20,817 nt of DNA from Oscillospiraceae bacterium (GCA_902797555.1 CADBTM010000028.1:1-20817), one strand, 5' to 3'; positions 1 through 9,189 are shown, counted from the first letter of the stretch. Made by a program: numbers and translations. Notes: generated by a model not told the origin, from the letters alone.

Positions 1-260
1 ATGACGACGTTTTGTTCGGCGAGGTGTGGAACGAGCAGGCCATCGACGTCAAAACCAAGTGCATCGTCACGGTGGTTTCCCTGATGGTCTCCGGAATCAC
101 CGATTCCTCGCTGGTCTATCATCTGCAGAACGCCAAGGCTCACGGCGTCACCAAGGAGGAGATCGCCGCCATCATCACCCACGCCGCCATGTATGTGGGC
201 TGGCCGAAGGGTTGGGCGGTGTTCCGCCTTGCCAAAGAGGTATGGAACGAGGAGGCATGA
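1..260 (+). CDS. Carboxymuconolactone decarboxylase (CMD/AhpD-like) family protein, C-terminal part
   Basis: The gene enters from the left edge; the first whole codon is at 3 and the stop TGA is at 258-260. The visible 85 or so residues begin DDVLFGEVWN and continue through a helical region (KCIVTVVSLMVSG), a His-containing stretch (SSLVYHLQNAKAHGVTKEEI) and AAMYVGWPKGW near the end. This pattern is typical of the CMD fold, shared by gamma-carboxymuconolactone decarboxylases and AhpD-like peroxidase helpers. The catalytic Cys pair of AhpD, if present, would lie in the missing part, so substrate and redox activity cannot be judged. In Firmicutes such proteins often sit beside flavodoxins and other small oxidoreductases, as here. 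The stop overlaps the ATG at 257, and the ribosome binding site of the next gene lies inside this coding region, so the genes are probably one operon. Confidence 0.85.
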   Translation, partial: DDVLFGEVWNEQAIDVKTKCIVTVVSLMVSGITDSSLVYHLQNAKAHGVTKEEIAAIITHAAMYVGWPKGWAVFRLAKEVWNEEA

Positions 261-262
261 CC

Positions 263-973
263 GTGAAAGGAACCCTGTGTATTTTGCTGGCAGCGACCGT
301 AATGTGCTGCCTTGCGGCCTGCGGCAGCACCCAGCCCGCTCCCGCCGCCCAACCCCAGCAGACCCAGACCCCCGCGCCCACCCAGACGGAACAGACCCCT
401 CCTCCGGCGGAACCCTCGCCCCAGACTGCGCCCGAGACGTCTGCCCCGCCCGCGGAGCCCGCGCCTGAGACACCTGCTCCCCTGCCCGAGACGTCCGGCA
501 AGGAGGTGCTCGTGGTGGTCTTTTCGGTCACCGGCACCACCAAGGGCGTGGCCGACAAGATCGCGGCCCTCGAGGACGCCGATCTTTACGAGATCCGGGC
601 GGCACAGGAGTACACCTCCGCCGACCTCAGCTGGCACGACAGCAAAAGCCGCACCACCCTGGAGCAAAACGACAAGGCCCTTCGCCCGGAGATCGGCAGC
701 GACCCGATCTCTCTGGAGGGCTATACCACCGTCTATATCGGCTATCCCATCTGGTGGGGCGAGGAGCCCCGCATCATGGATACCTTTGTGGAGAGCTATG
801 ACTTTGACGGCATCACCGTCATCCCCTTCTGCACCTCCGGCTCCAGCGGTATTGGCCGGAGCGGAAAGAATCTGGCAGAAAACGCCGGAAGCGGGACGTG
901 GCTGGACGGCAAGCGCTTTGGCGCAGGGGTCAGCGAGACCGAGCTGCAAAGCTGGATCGACAGCCTGAAATAA
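263..973 (+). CDS. Flavodoxin-domain lipoprotein (lipid-anchored flavodoxin)
   Basis: A 236-residue protein with a lipoprotein signal ending in LAAC (predicted lipidated Cys20), a Pro/Thr/Glu/Gln-rich linker at about 21-78 and a flavodoxin domain at about 80-236. The flavodoxin shows the FMN phosphate loop (SVTGTTKG, 88-95), GYPIWWG (160-166) and TSGSSGIG (191-198), as in the family often annotated simply as flavodoxin in gut Firmicutes. It should carry FMN outside the membrane and shuttle electrons to an unknown partner. I chose GTG at 263: AGGAGG (250-255) is 7 bases before it but only 1 base before the ATG at 257, and the GTG start gives the usual Met-Lys lipoprotein beginning. If ATG 257 were used, the gene would overlap the upstream stop. 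The CMD protein upstream and hydrolase downstream are probably co-transcribed. Confidence 0.88.
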   Translation: MKGTLCILLAATVMCCLAACGSTQPAPAAQPQQTQTPAPTQTEQTPPPAEPSPQTAPETSAPPAEPAPETPAPLPETSGKEVLVVVFSVTGTTKGVADKIAALEDADLYEIRAAQEYTSADLSWHDSKSRTTLEQNDKALRPEIGSDPISLEGYTTVYIGYPIWWGEEPRIMDTFVESYDFDGITVIPFCTSGSSGIGRSGKNLAENAGSGTWLDGKRFGAGVSETELQSWIDSLK

Positions 974-992
974 CGCAGGGGAGGGCGGTTTT

Positions 993-1082
993 GTGAACGC
1001 CAAAGGAAAAAACACCGGGGAAAAAGCAGTGGACATCGCCTGCGGGGCAGAGCGGCAAACCGATCGGGAGGTCTTCAGATGA
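993..1082 (+). CDS. Possible 29-residue small ORF overlapping the hydrolase start
   Basis: A GTG at 993 lies 7 bases after a strong Shine-Dalgarno-like run (GGGGAGGG, 978-985). It opens a 29-codon frame ending in TGA at 1080-1082, which overlaps the ATG of the next gene in an ATGA arrangement. The peptide is hydrophilic (starts VNAKGKNTGEKAVDIACGAE), has no membrane segment and matches no family I know. It fills nearly the whole space between the two larger genes. It could be a real small protein, a translational-coupling leader, or the remnant of a longer gene. Confidence is low because short frames in GC-rich DNA are frequent. Confidence 0.3.
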   Translation: MNAKGKNTGEKAVDIACGAERQTDREVFR

Positions 1083-1864
1083 ATGAGACACGCCGCACCG
1101 TCACGGTCAACGGCATTTCCCTCTCCGTCAAGGAGAGCGGCACAGGACGGGACGTGATCCTCGTCCACGGAAAGGGTCTGTCCAAGGAGAGCATGGACAG
1201 GCTGTTTGTCCGGCTTTGCCGGCGGTTTCACACGGTCAGCTATGACGTGCGCGGACACGGGGAAAGCGACAAGCCGCCTGCCTTCACCCTGGAGGACCAT
1301 GCGGACGACCTGCGGGGACTGACAGAGGCGCTGGAGCTCCGTCAGCCTGTGGCCGTCGGCTTTTCCATGGGGTCGTATATCGCCCTTCGGGCGGCGGAGA
1401 AATATCCCGGACTGTTTTCCGGGCTGATCCTCATCGGCACCAAAGGCGGCGGCGCCACCTCCTCCGTCCAGCGGCTGCAGCAGGAAGCGGCGGCGTTGGG
1501 GATGGATCGGGAGGAGACCGCTCGATATCTCCGGCGGCACACCTATGCCCCTCGGGTCACCCCGCAGGAGATCGACGGGTTTTTGCGGGAGATCGCCGGC
1601 CCCGTCGCCCTGACCCGGGAGCAGCGGGCGGCGATCACGGCCTCGCTGCACCATATGGAGCTGTTGGGCGACGCCCACCGGGTGACCGTTCCCGTGCTGG
1701 TGCTGACGGGAGAATATGACGGGCTCAACCCGCCCGACGAGGGCAGAAGGGTGGCCGAGGCCTTGCCGGAGGGACAGTTCGCGGTCATCCCAAGAGCCGG
1801 GCATTTCGCTTTTTTTGAAAACCCGGAGGCCGTGATCTCACAGATCGAAGGCTTTCTGGAATGA
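1079..1864 (+). CDS. Alpha/beta hydrolase
   Basis: A 261-residue soluble alpha/beta-hydrolase-fold protein of normal length. The catalytic triad can be read directly: nucleophile Ser96 in GFSMG (94-98), acid Asp214 in GEYD, and His242 in AGHFAFFENP. The HGKG motif at 30-33 would form the oxyanion hole, and RGHGESDKP (58-66) is the usual conserved loop. The cap region (about 123-195) is helical and rich in Arg/Glu. The family includes esterases, lactonases and C-C hydrolases, and the substrate cannot be read from sequence; the CMD-family neighbour makes a lactone or aromatic-acid substrate possible but is only contextual. The ATG at 1079 follows GGGAGG (1065-1070) at good spacing and overlaps the stop of the preceding small ORF. 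A terminator follows within 20 bases. Confidence 0.9.
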   Translation: MNETRRTVTVNGISLSVKESGTGRDVILVHGKGLSKESMDRLFVRLCRRFHTVSYDVRGHGESDKPPAFTLEDHADDLRGLTEALELRQPVAVGFSMGSYIALRAAEKYPGLFSGLILIGTKGGGATSSVQRLQQEAAALGMDREETARYLRRHTYAPRVTPQEIDGFLREIAGPVALTREQRAAITASLHHMELLGDAHRVTVPVLVLTGEYDGLNPPDEGRRVAEALPEGQFAVIPRAGHFAFFENPEAVISQIEGFLE

Positions 1865-1879
1865 CCATAAAATGACATA

Positions 1880-1912
1880 AAAAGCGCTCCCCGCAGGGCG
1901 GGGAGCGCTTTT
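1880..1912. terminator. Bidirectional intrinsic terminator between convergent genes
   Basis: A perfect 11-bp GC-rich stem (GCGCTCCCCGC, 1884-1894, with its complement at 1898-1908) encloses a 3-base loop. It is flanked by AAAA on the left and TTTT then CTTTT on the right, so it can end transcription both from the hydrolase side and from the giant minus-strand gene. Confidence 0.93.
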
Positions 1913-1926
1913 CTTTTGCGATTCTG

Positions 1927-4900
1927 TTATTCCGTTACGCTTACGGTGACGGCCTCGGCCAGCGGGGTCATGCTGCCCGGGGCGAGGAAGAAGATGCGGA
2001 CGGTGACGCCGTCCATGCTGTCGGGGAGAAGGTCGGGCCGGAGGGTCAGCGTCTGCTCCACACTGTCCTCGGCGGCCACCGTGATGCTTTGCATGCACAC
2101 CGGATAGAGGAGTCGGCCGTTCTGATAAAGGGCGGCGACCGTCTTGCCGGTGAGCGTTTCGGAGGTCTTGTTGCGGAAGGTGGCGGTGACCCGGATCTGA
2201 CCGTCCGCGTTTTGTGCATCGGCGGAGAGGATGGATGCTGCGCCGCCCGCCACAGGCACAGGCTTGACGGCCGCGTCCACCGGCGCCACATAGAGGAGGA
2301 TGAGTGTGGAAACGTCGCTTTCCTTTACGCGCACCCGGATGATCGCCCAGCCGCCCTCGTCGCTCTCGAGGGCGGTGATCCGGCCGGAGGCGGATACGGT
2401 GGCCAGCTCGGGAGTCAGGCAGCTCCATTCCAGCGTGCCCTCGGTGCCGGTGATGCTCAGACCGGTGCGCAGGTTGCGGCTGTCCCCGGCCTCCAGATCG
2501 TCTGTGGAGCCCTCATAGGAGAGCGCCGTGATGGGATCGGCATATTCCTCCACCTGTGCGTCCGCGCCGGGAATATCGGCCACCAGACGGTTATAGCTGC
2601 GCACCGATTCGGCGGGCAGCAGGCGGACGGTCTCTCCCAAGGGGAGCTCGCGCTCCAGACGGAAGGTGCGGGCAACGTCGGTATAGTTGAGGACGTATTC
2701 CTGGTTGCCGCCCTGCTTGGAGGAGATCTGGATCATCTGTCCGTCCACCGGGGCAAAGCGCTCGGACAGGGTCTCGCCGTCCAGCGTGACGTGCACCAGA
2801 CGCTCCACATCCTCCGCCACCACCGGCTTGTCAAAGACAAGGGTGATGCCTTGGGTATCGGGGGCAAACTCCACCAGCTGCGCGCCGTTGAGCGCCGACA
2901 TGCAGATGTTCACGTCCAGATGCTCGGGCGGCACGCCGAGGATCCGGCTGGATGCCTGATGATAGCCCTCTTTTTCAAAGACGACCTTCCACACGCCGGG
3001 GAGCACGTTCCAGCCATAGCGTCCCTCTCCGTCGGTGAGCTTGGGGTTGGGACCTTCGCCATAGTCCTCCGAGTTCCACGGCACCCACAGGGAATTGTTC
3101 ACCGAGCCGTACCACAGCGTTCCGTCGGGGCCAAAGTCCAGACTGCTGGTTTTGCCGGTATACCGATATATCGTGGCGGTGACGCCCTCCACCCGGTTGT
3201 CCTCGGTGCCCTCATACACATAGCCGGAGGGGTCGATCAGCCGGATGGAGCAGGAGATCTCGCTGATATAGCTGGGGTCGCCGGTATATTGCGCCAGCCG
3301 TAGCAGTCTTTGGATGTGCTCCTTGTTGCGCTCGGCAATCTTTCTGTAGGTTTCCTCGATCTGGTCGATCTTGTTGCCTACAATCTTGTCAAAGATCAGG
3401 AACGGGATGGTGCTGATGCCCGTCCAGTCGGCAGCAACAAATGCCGTCTCCGCAATGGTACCGATATCGTTTTTGGCGCGGAAGGCAAGATACTCCGCCA
3501 GCGCGTCCTCGGGCAGATACTGCGCCCAATCCGGGATGCCATCATAGGCATATACCGCTGTATTCACAAGGGTCCTGTAATTGTTCAGCTCGCCCACGAT
3601 ATCGTTGGTGGTGGACACTGCCTGAACGACCTTGTCCACGTTGAGGGGAATGCGCACAGCCTGAGGTGCGAGCGAGGCCAGCACGGTGCGGCTGCGGCGG
3701 GCAGTGGGGGAAAGCTCCGTCCCCATTCCCGTCCGGTCGGGCAGGAGGATCTGGGGATCATCGGCCTCGTACACCTGGGTAACCACGCCGCTGCCGTCGT
3801 CCTGCGTATAGCCCACGGTGCACCGGCTCACCAGCGCGCCCTTGTCGGTCAGCGCCAGGGTATAGGAGCTTTCGGGCTCGATCCGTTCGCCGAAGTTGAG
3901 GTATTGGTTGTTGACGAACATCAGTCTGTCGGTATCGTCATAGATCCCCGCCGCGGGCCAATAGAGCCGACCGTTTTCGTCGGTATAGGGGGCGAGGTCA
4001 TCCAGCATTCCGTCGTCGGCGTCGGCCAGATAGGCGTCCCACGCGGCATAGGTCTGGGGAAGCGTCCAGCCGTTTTCGGGCGCCAGCTCTTCCACGCGCC
4101 AGCCCTCGGGAAGCTGGGACGAGGCGGGCTCGTAGGAGGCGCGGTACGCGTTCCAGTCGGAGATCTCCAGCGCGGGCAGATCCTCATAGGGCTGGGCGGC
4201 CACAAGGCTGTACACAAGTCCGAAATGGGTCGGCGTGTCCACAGCGTCGCCCAAAACGCCTGTGCCCACATAATTGTAGTTTCCGTCGTCCTCCCGATGC
4301 AGAGTGATATAGCGGGTCTCACAGGTGTCGGGCAGATCGGCCACCAGCATCACGTCGGTCACCTCGTCGGGCAGATCGAACCGCGCCTTTACCGAATAGA
4401 CGGGAGAAGAGTTTGCCATCAGATCGGAGCCCTGATGCATCGAGGCCTCATAGCGCTCCCGATCTTCTTTGGAACGGATGTTTTCAAAGAACTCCATGGC
4501 GGAAACAGAGGAAGAAGAATTGGGAAGCTCCTCAAAATCCGTCATGCTGACGGCATAATCCAGCAGGATGGGGGCATTCTGATAGACAAAGACGGCTTCG
4601 GTCTGGGTGAGCTCCTGGGTCTCGCCGGCACCGTCCCGATAGCGGAAGCGCACCTCGACACGGTTTGCTCCGGGATAACTCTCCGGCTCGCTCAGGGGGA
4701 CATAGAGGAAGCCGCAGTCCATCTGGGGACTGAACAGGCCGTCCTTGGTCAGGCCGGCGGCGCTCATCCAATAGATTCCGTTTTCCTCGTCCCACGCGCC
4801 CAGCGAGGCGGCGGGAGCGCTTTCCGCCGTGGCGGAAAAGCCGGGAACCACGCTGCCCACATCGGCAAAGCCGATGCTCCCGCTGCTGCTTGCGCCGCCA

Positions 4901-7900
4901 CCGCCGCTGCCGACAGAGGAGGCGCCCCGCCGCGCGTTCAGCCACTGAAGGCGGAGGATGAGGGTGGTCAGGTCGTCGGAATATTCCACCGGCACGCCGT
5001 TGACAAACAAGGCGATGTCAAAGTCCTCGAGTACCGTTTCATAATAGAACCATGCGCCCTCGTGATGACCCTTTTGCTCGGCGCGATAGCTGTCCATATC
5101 GTATTCGGTCTTGCCGACTCCGCCCATCACGATAGGGGAGTCCAGATCCCAATACTGTCCGCCCACCGTGTTGATGTCGGCCAGATGGATGGAGTAGGCC
5201 GGGGTCTCGTCGTCAAAGGAGGCGGTGCCGATCTCGTCAAAGAGGAGCTCGTTGGAGCTGTATTCCCGCCGCATGCTGCCGCTGAACACCTGATAGGGGA
5301 TGGGAATCATGCGGTGGAGCTGGGCTTCGCCGTCATTGACGAGGTACAGCCCGATCTCCGCACCGCTTTCCAGCGTTACACTGTCCAGCGTAAAGGAGAA
5401 GTGCTGGGCGGAGACACTGTCAAGATCGATTTCGATCATGCCGCTGCCGTTGTCCCGATAGGTTTGGGAATTCAGCCGCAGATCGGCGGCGCCCTCGGGC
5501 ACAGCAAGCCGGACGGTGACGCCGGACAGTACGGGGAGCTGTCCCCGGACGAGCCAGCGCCCGTCGGACTCCAGGGTGACGGAAGTGATGCGGGCGTTGA
5601 CGCGATAGACCATCCGGGGCAGGCGGAAGGTGATCTTTCCGTTGCTGCCATAGAGATTCACGGTCTGCTGTGCCGCGTCGGGATGGGTGTCCAGGAAGGT
5701 ATACAGGCTGTCCGATTCGGTCATACCCTCGGAGATATATCCGTTGGCCGCCATGATCTTGAGCTGGGTGTCGGTGGTGAGAGAGGGATCCTTGAGGGTG
5801 ATCCAGCGGCCGTCCCAGTCGATGTCCATGCGCACCCTATGGGTATCAAAAACTGCGAGATTCAGCTTGGCGGGCAAAACGGGCGCGTCCGCTTCGTTCA
5901 AAAACTCCACCCGATACCGCATCTGATAGGGCAGGGTCACCGTGCCCGGCTGAACGGGGGCACGAAGGGTATCCCGGTCAACATAGTACCGCGCTCCGTC
6001 CAGCCGGCGGATCACCCATTGGGGAAGGATCACGCTGGAAAGCCCGGAGATCGTAGGCGTCCAACCCGCATCTGCCGCAGAGGAACAATCCTGATCTCCC
6101 AGCAGCTTTCCCGCCGCGTAATAGCCGATATATGTAATGTCGGATACGTCGGTTCCTCCCGCATCCACCACGGAAAAGCCGCCCTCGGTGAGAATGCCGG
6201 TAAAGTCCAGATCGGGATAGTCGGGGGCGGGAACGGCGCTTTGGATGGCGCCTGCTCCGGCGGCCTGCCAGTCCCGCAGGTCATAAGACAGCAGCTTGAA
6301 GCTGCTCCGATAGGGCAGAACGGCCACCGTGGCCCGCTCGTTTTCCCAGGGGATGCCGGAGGGACGGGGAATCCAGATGGTAAAGTCCGATGTATCCGTC
6401 GAGAAATACTGCGCTTGCACCCCGTCGTAGTAGGTGGATGCTCTCCAAAGAAGGACGGCATACGACCAGCCGTCTCCCGCCTCGGGGAGTCGGAGATGGA
6501 CACTCTTGGAAACGGGGATCGACTGCTGGGATGTGCCCGGAGTCAGATCGCCGCAGGAATCGTTCGTCCGGCAGTTGCTGCCGATACGCTGTTTTTCCAC
6601 CGTATAACGGGGATTGACGGCGGTGAAGGAAACCGGATCCGCCCATCCGTCGCCATCCTTGTCCTCCAGCGTGACGTCCCACCGGGACACATGATCCTTG
6701 ATGGTGACGATAACACCGTCGAGGGAAATGCCGTCGGGATTGTAAAAGATGGGAGAATAGCTCTTGCGCTCATAGACCGTCACGGGGATGCTGCCCGACA
6801 GGGCGCTGCCGGAAAACTGCTGCCAGAAGGTGCCCAGACGCACTTCGTCGGACAGATAGCAGGCATAGGTGCAGACGGTGAACACCTCGTCGGAGGAGGC
6901 ATAGACCCGCACGGAGGCGCGGCCGGAGGCATCCAGCTCGCCGGTGATATTGGTGTTGTAGCCGGAGTCTGTGACCTTATACTGCACACCCGCCAGAGAG
7001 AGTCCGGACAGACCGGAAAGGGTGTCGGAAAAGTCCAGCGTCAGCGTGCGCCAGCCCTTGGCGTTCAGCGTGACGTACAGGGTATCGCCGCCGCTGACAG
7101 GGACGGGATCCACCGTCTTTGCGGAAACGTCGGTATCGCCCAGGGTGGCCGCGCTGCTGGACAGACCCACCGCATAGCCGCTGCCCTCGGGCAGCAGCAG
7201 CGTCGCCCGTCCGGAGGCGTCCAGACGAAGACTGCTGGAAGCCACAAAGCGGTCGTTTTGCAGGATGCGCGCCGTGACGGTCATGCCCTTCAGGCTGACG
7301 CCTCCGGCGGAATAGGCCACCGTCACCGCCAGAGGATGGGCTTCCGTGCCCTGCGGCAGCTCCACCACGCCGTCCACCGCATCGGCGGGGTCGGCTGTGA
7401 CGGACTGTTCGGGCTGATAGTAGGCGTCGGCTTCTTCGTCGTAATAATAGGGGGTCACCGCCTTGAGCGGCAGCAGAGCGGTGCGATAAAAGGCGCTGTC
7501 GCCGTGGCTGTCGGTGAGATAGCCCTCGTCGTCGGTGCTCCAGCCGGTGCCCTCGTCGGGGAGATAGACCTGCACGCCTGCCGGCTGACGGAACCGCACC
7601 AGCCCGCCGGCGGTGATGTCCAGCGCGTTCTCTCCGTCCTTGACCACAGTGAGGGCGTTGGTGCGGGTGACCAGCTTGTTGCTGCCCAGCACCACCCGGA
7701 CGGTATAGGTGTCCTCCAGAACATTTTCAAAATCGTATACGCCCACATCTCCATTCTGGGAGATGGGCATGGAATAGGAGCGCTCGCCGATGAGCTGAAT
7801 CACGCCCTTGCTCAGACCGTATCTTGCCTGCCCGGCCATGGGCAGGGTCAGACGGATCTGAACGTCCCACGCGTCGGGCAAAAGAGGCGGAGAGACGACG

Positions 7901-9078
7901 TCCAGCTCGGCGGCCTCGCCCTCGCCCACCTCGTTGTAGCAGCAGACGGAGTAGTGATAGCTCGTGGAAAAGTCGGGCACCTCGTCCTGATAGGTTCGCT
8001 CGGAGGTGATCTGAGTGGCCAAAAGCTCCCCGTCCCGATACACCTTATAACCGTTCATCTGGCTCCATCGCTGGGGATACTCCCACGTAAGGGTGATGAC
8101 TCTCGTGCCCCGCAGACCGGGCTGGGCGGTCAGATTCTGGGGGGCGGAGGGCAGACCCAGACGGGCGGTGGCCTGTACGGGATCGCTCAGCGGCGATTCG
8201 CCGCCCCGGTTGCGGGCGGAGACCTGATAGGTATAGGTCACATCCCGCTCGCACCCCCAGTCATTGTACTCCGGCCGGGACGACGTTGCATACTGCTCGC
8301 CATCCCGATAGATGTTGTAGATCATCGCCCCTTCGGAGGCCTCCCAGATCAGATGAACGGACAGCTCGTCGTCGGGCTCGGCCTGCAGGCTGGTGGGTGC
8401 AGCAGGGGGATCCGCCTGCGGGACGTTGAGCAGCTTGAAGAGATAGGCCACAGGATAGGTCCAATCGTCTTCCTCGTTCGCCCAGGGGGACTTTACGCCG
8501 AAATAATAGTTTTCATACTCCCGCACCAGGACGACAGGCTGCTGGAACGCTGTCCATTCGCCGTTCTCGTCGTATGCGTAGGTAGGGAAGAGGAGGGTTA
8601 CACCGTCCGCATCCTCCCGGAGCGGTACAGGCACGTTCATTTCGGGTGACAGCATCAACCGGCAGTCCATCAGGCTCAGATAACCGGTGAAAAACGCATC
8701 CCACTGGACATAATCACAGGAGAAGGTGACGCTGACCGTCTGCTCGGAGCTTTCCACAGACGCCACATTGAGCATGGCGACCTCGCCCGTGCCCATATCC
8801 TCTATCGTTTCATCGGATGTGTCTTGGAAGGGCAGGGTGAGCATCCCGTCCGCATAGGTGACGGGGAGGGCAGTTTCATTGGCAAAGGCATACCATTGAC
8901 CGTCCCCCTGCGATTGCGCCAGAAGGACGACGGTGTCGCCCTCCGCCAGATCCTGTGCGCTGGAGATGGGCTGGCATTCCAGGCTTTCGTTCTCCTCGCC
9001 CTCGGCAAAGCCAGTCATCGGTGCCAGCTGCAGCACCATGGCCAGACAGAGGATCCATGAAAACAGTTTCTTTTTCAT
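1927..9078 (-). CDS. Giant secreted multidomain protein (fibronectin III, carboxypeptidase-regulatory-like and Ig-like domains)
   Basis: A 2,383-residue protein. The start ATG at 9078 follows AAAGGAG at 8 bases; upstream in-frame codons lack a ribosome binding site. Residues 1-25 are a Sec signal peptide (MKKKLFSWILCLAMVLQLAP..., cleavage likely after GFA). Two fibronectin III modules lie at about 224-306 and 308-394 (IYRDGEQYATSS, YKVYRDGELL). Then come many beta-rich segments resembling carboxypeptidase-regulatory or collagen-binding B-type domains, a Gly/Ser linker near 1391 (SSVGSGGGGASSSGS), a helical part at about 1810-1930, and a segment at about 1948-2061 (DPSGYVYEGTEDNRVEGVTA, TDGEGRYGWNV) often seen in clostridial surface proteins. 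An Ig-like Big_5-type region (about 2064-2129) and a Big_2-type domain (about 2194-2264) precede the C-terminal domain. I found no SLH repeat, LPXTG motif or C-terminal membrane anchor. Its promoter region carries the repeated box. Function is unknown; adhesion or a surface scaffold is an inference. Confidence 0.9.
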   Translation of the reverse strand: MKKKLFSWILCLAMVLQLAPMTGFAEGEENESLECQPISSAQDLAEGDTVVLLAQSQGDGQWYAFANETALPVTYADGMLTLPFQDTSDETIEDMGTGEVAMLNVASVESSEQTVSVTFSCDYVQWDAFFTGYLSLMDCRLMLSPEMNVPVPLREDADGVTLLFPTYAYDENGEWTAFQQPVVLVREYENYYFGVKSPWANEEDDWTYPVAYLFKLLNVPQADPPAAPTSLQAEPDDELSVHLIWEASEGAMIYNIYRDGEQYATSSRPEYNDWGCERDVTYTYQVSARNRGGESPLSDPVQATARLGLPSAPQNLTAQPGLRGTRVITLTWEYPQRWSQMNGYKVYRDGELLATQITSERTYQDEVPDFSTSYHYSVCCYNEVGEGEAAELDVVSPPLLPDAWDVQIRLTLPMAGQARYGLSKGVIQLIGERSYSMPISQNGDVGVYDFENVLEDTYTVRVVLGSNKLVTRTNALTVVKDGENALDITAGGLVRFRQPAGVQVYLPDEGTGWSTDDEGYLTDSHGDSAFYRTALLPLKAVTPYYYDEEADAYYQPEQSVTADPADAVDGVVELPQGTEAHPLAVTVAYSAGGVSLKGMTVTARILQNDRFVASSSLRLDASGRATLLLPEGSGYAVGLSSSAATLGDTDVSAKTVDPVPVSGGDTLYVTLNAKGWRTLTLDFSDTLSGLSGLSLAGVQYKVTDSGYNTNITGELDASGRASVRVYASSDEVFTVCTYACYLSDEVRLGTFWQQFSGSALSGSIPVTVYERKSYSPIFYNPDGISLDGVIVTIKDHVSRWDVTLEDKDGDGWADPVSFTAVNPRYTVEKQRIGSNCRTNDSCGDLTPGTSQQSIPVSKSVHLRLPEAGDGWSYAVLLWRASTYYDGVQAQYFSTDTSDFTIWIPRPSGIPWENERATVAVLPYRSSFKLLSYDLRDWQAAGAGAIQSAVPAPDYPDLDFTGILTEGGFSVVDAGGTDVSDITYIGYYAAGKLLGDQDCSSAADAGWTPTISGLSSVILPQWVIRRLDGARYYVDRDTLRAPVQPGTVTLPYQMRYRVEFLNEADAPVLPAKLNLAVFDTHRVRMDIDWDGRWITLKDPSLTTDTQLKIMAANGYISEGMTESDSLYTFLDTHPDAAQQTVNLYGSNGKITFRLPRMVYRVNARITSVTLESDGRWLVRGQLPVLSGVTVRLAVPEGAADLRLNSQTYRDNGSGMIEIDLDSVSAQHFSFTLDSVTLESGAEIGLYLVNDGEAQLHRMIPIPYQVFSGSMRREYSSNELLFDEIGTASFDDETPAYSIHLADINTVGGQYWDLDSPIVMGGVGKTEYDMDSYRAEQKGHHEGAWFYYETVLEDFDIALFVNGVPVEYSDDLTTLILRLQWLNARRGASSVGSGGGGASSSGSIGFADVGSVVPGFSATAESAPAASLGAWDEENGIYWMSAAGLTKDGLFSPQMDCGFLYVPLSEPESYPGANRVEVRFRYRDGAGETQELTQTEAVFVYQNAPILLDYAVSMTDFEELPNSSSSVSAMEFFENIRSKEDRERYEASMHQGSDLMANSSPVYSVKARFDLPDEVTDVMLVADLPDTCETRYITLHREDDGNYNYVGTGVLGDAVDTPTHFGLVYSLVAAQPYEDLPALEISDWNAYRASYEPASSQLPEGWRVEELAPENGWTLPQTYAAWDAYLADADDGMLDDLAPYTDENGRLYWPAAGIYDDTDRLMFVNNQYLNFGERIEPESSYTLALTDKGALVSRCTVGYTQDDGSGVVTQVYEADDPQILLPDRTGMGTELSPTARRSRTVLASLAPQAVRIPLNVDKVVQAVSTTNDIVGELNNYRTLVNTAVYAYDGIPDWAQYLPEDALAEYLAFRAKNDIGTIAETAFVAADWTGISTIPFLIFDKIVGNKIDQIEETYRKIAERNKEHIQRLLRLAQYTGDPSYISEISCSIRLIDPSGYVYEGTEDNRVEGVTATIYRYTGKTSSLDFGPDGTLWYGSVNNSLWVPWNSEDYGEGPNPKLTDGEGRYGWNVLPGVWKVVFEKEGYHQASSRILGVPPEHLDVNICMSALNGAQLVEFAPDTQGITLVFDKPVVAEDVERLVHVTLDGETLSERFAPVDGQMIQISSKQGGNQEYVLNYTDVARTFRLERELPLGETVRLLPAESVRSYNRLVADIPGADAQVEEYADPITALSYEGSTDDLEAGDSRNLRTGLSITGTEGTLEWSCLTPELATVSASGRITALESDEGGWAIIRVRVKESDVSTLILLYVAPVDAAVKPVPVAGGAASILSADAQNADGQIRVTATFRNKTSETLTGKTVAALYQNGRLLYPVCMQSITVAAEDSVEQTLTLRPDLLPDSMDGVTVRIFFLAPGSMTPLAEAVTVSVTE

Positions 9079-9153
9079 CGAACAGGCTCCTTTCCAGAGA
9101 AAATGCGAAAAGAATATATCTATCCAGTTTTTATTGTACGGATTTTTCTCCCC

Positions 9154-9181
9154 ATTTCCCCCGCCAAACGGATAGTTTTCG
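9154..9181 (-). promoter_or_regulatory. Copy 1 of the conserved 28-base box, upstream of the giant gene
   Basis: On the minus strand it contains CCGTTTGGCGGGGGAAAT preceded by CGAAAACTAT. It matches copy 2 (11374-11401) at 26 of 28 positions. A -10-like TACAAT lies at 9133-9138, 15 bases from the box edge. The hexamer 17 bases upstream of that -10 is GGGGAA and falls inside the box, so there is no sigma-A -35 element. This suggests an activator-dependent promoter. The start codon is 76 bases from the box edge. Confidence 0.72.
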
Positions 9182-9189
9182 CAAAAAAA

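Noticed and set aside
140..1804. A 554-codon minus-strand frame opposite the flavodoxin and hydrolase genes
   Set aside because: The plus-strand products have intact flavodoxin and hydrolase motifs; the antisense product is low-complexity Gly/Arg-rich.
3310..8649. A 1,779-codon open frame on the plus strand opposite the giant gene
   Set aside because: It is codon-register antisense to the minus-strand gene. In that register stops arise only opposite TTA, CTA and TCA codons, which are rare in this GC-rich DNA. The opposite strand has a signal peptide, recognisable domains and a ribosome binding site.
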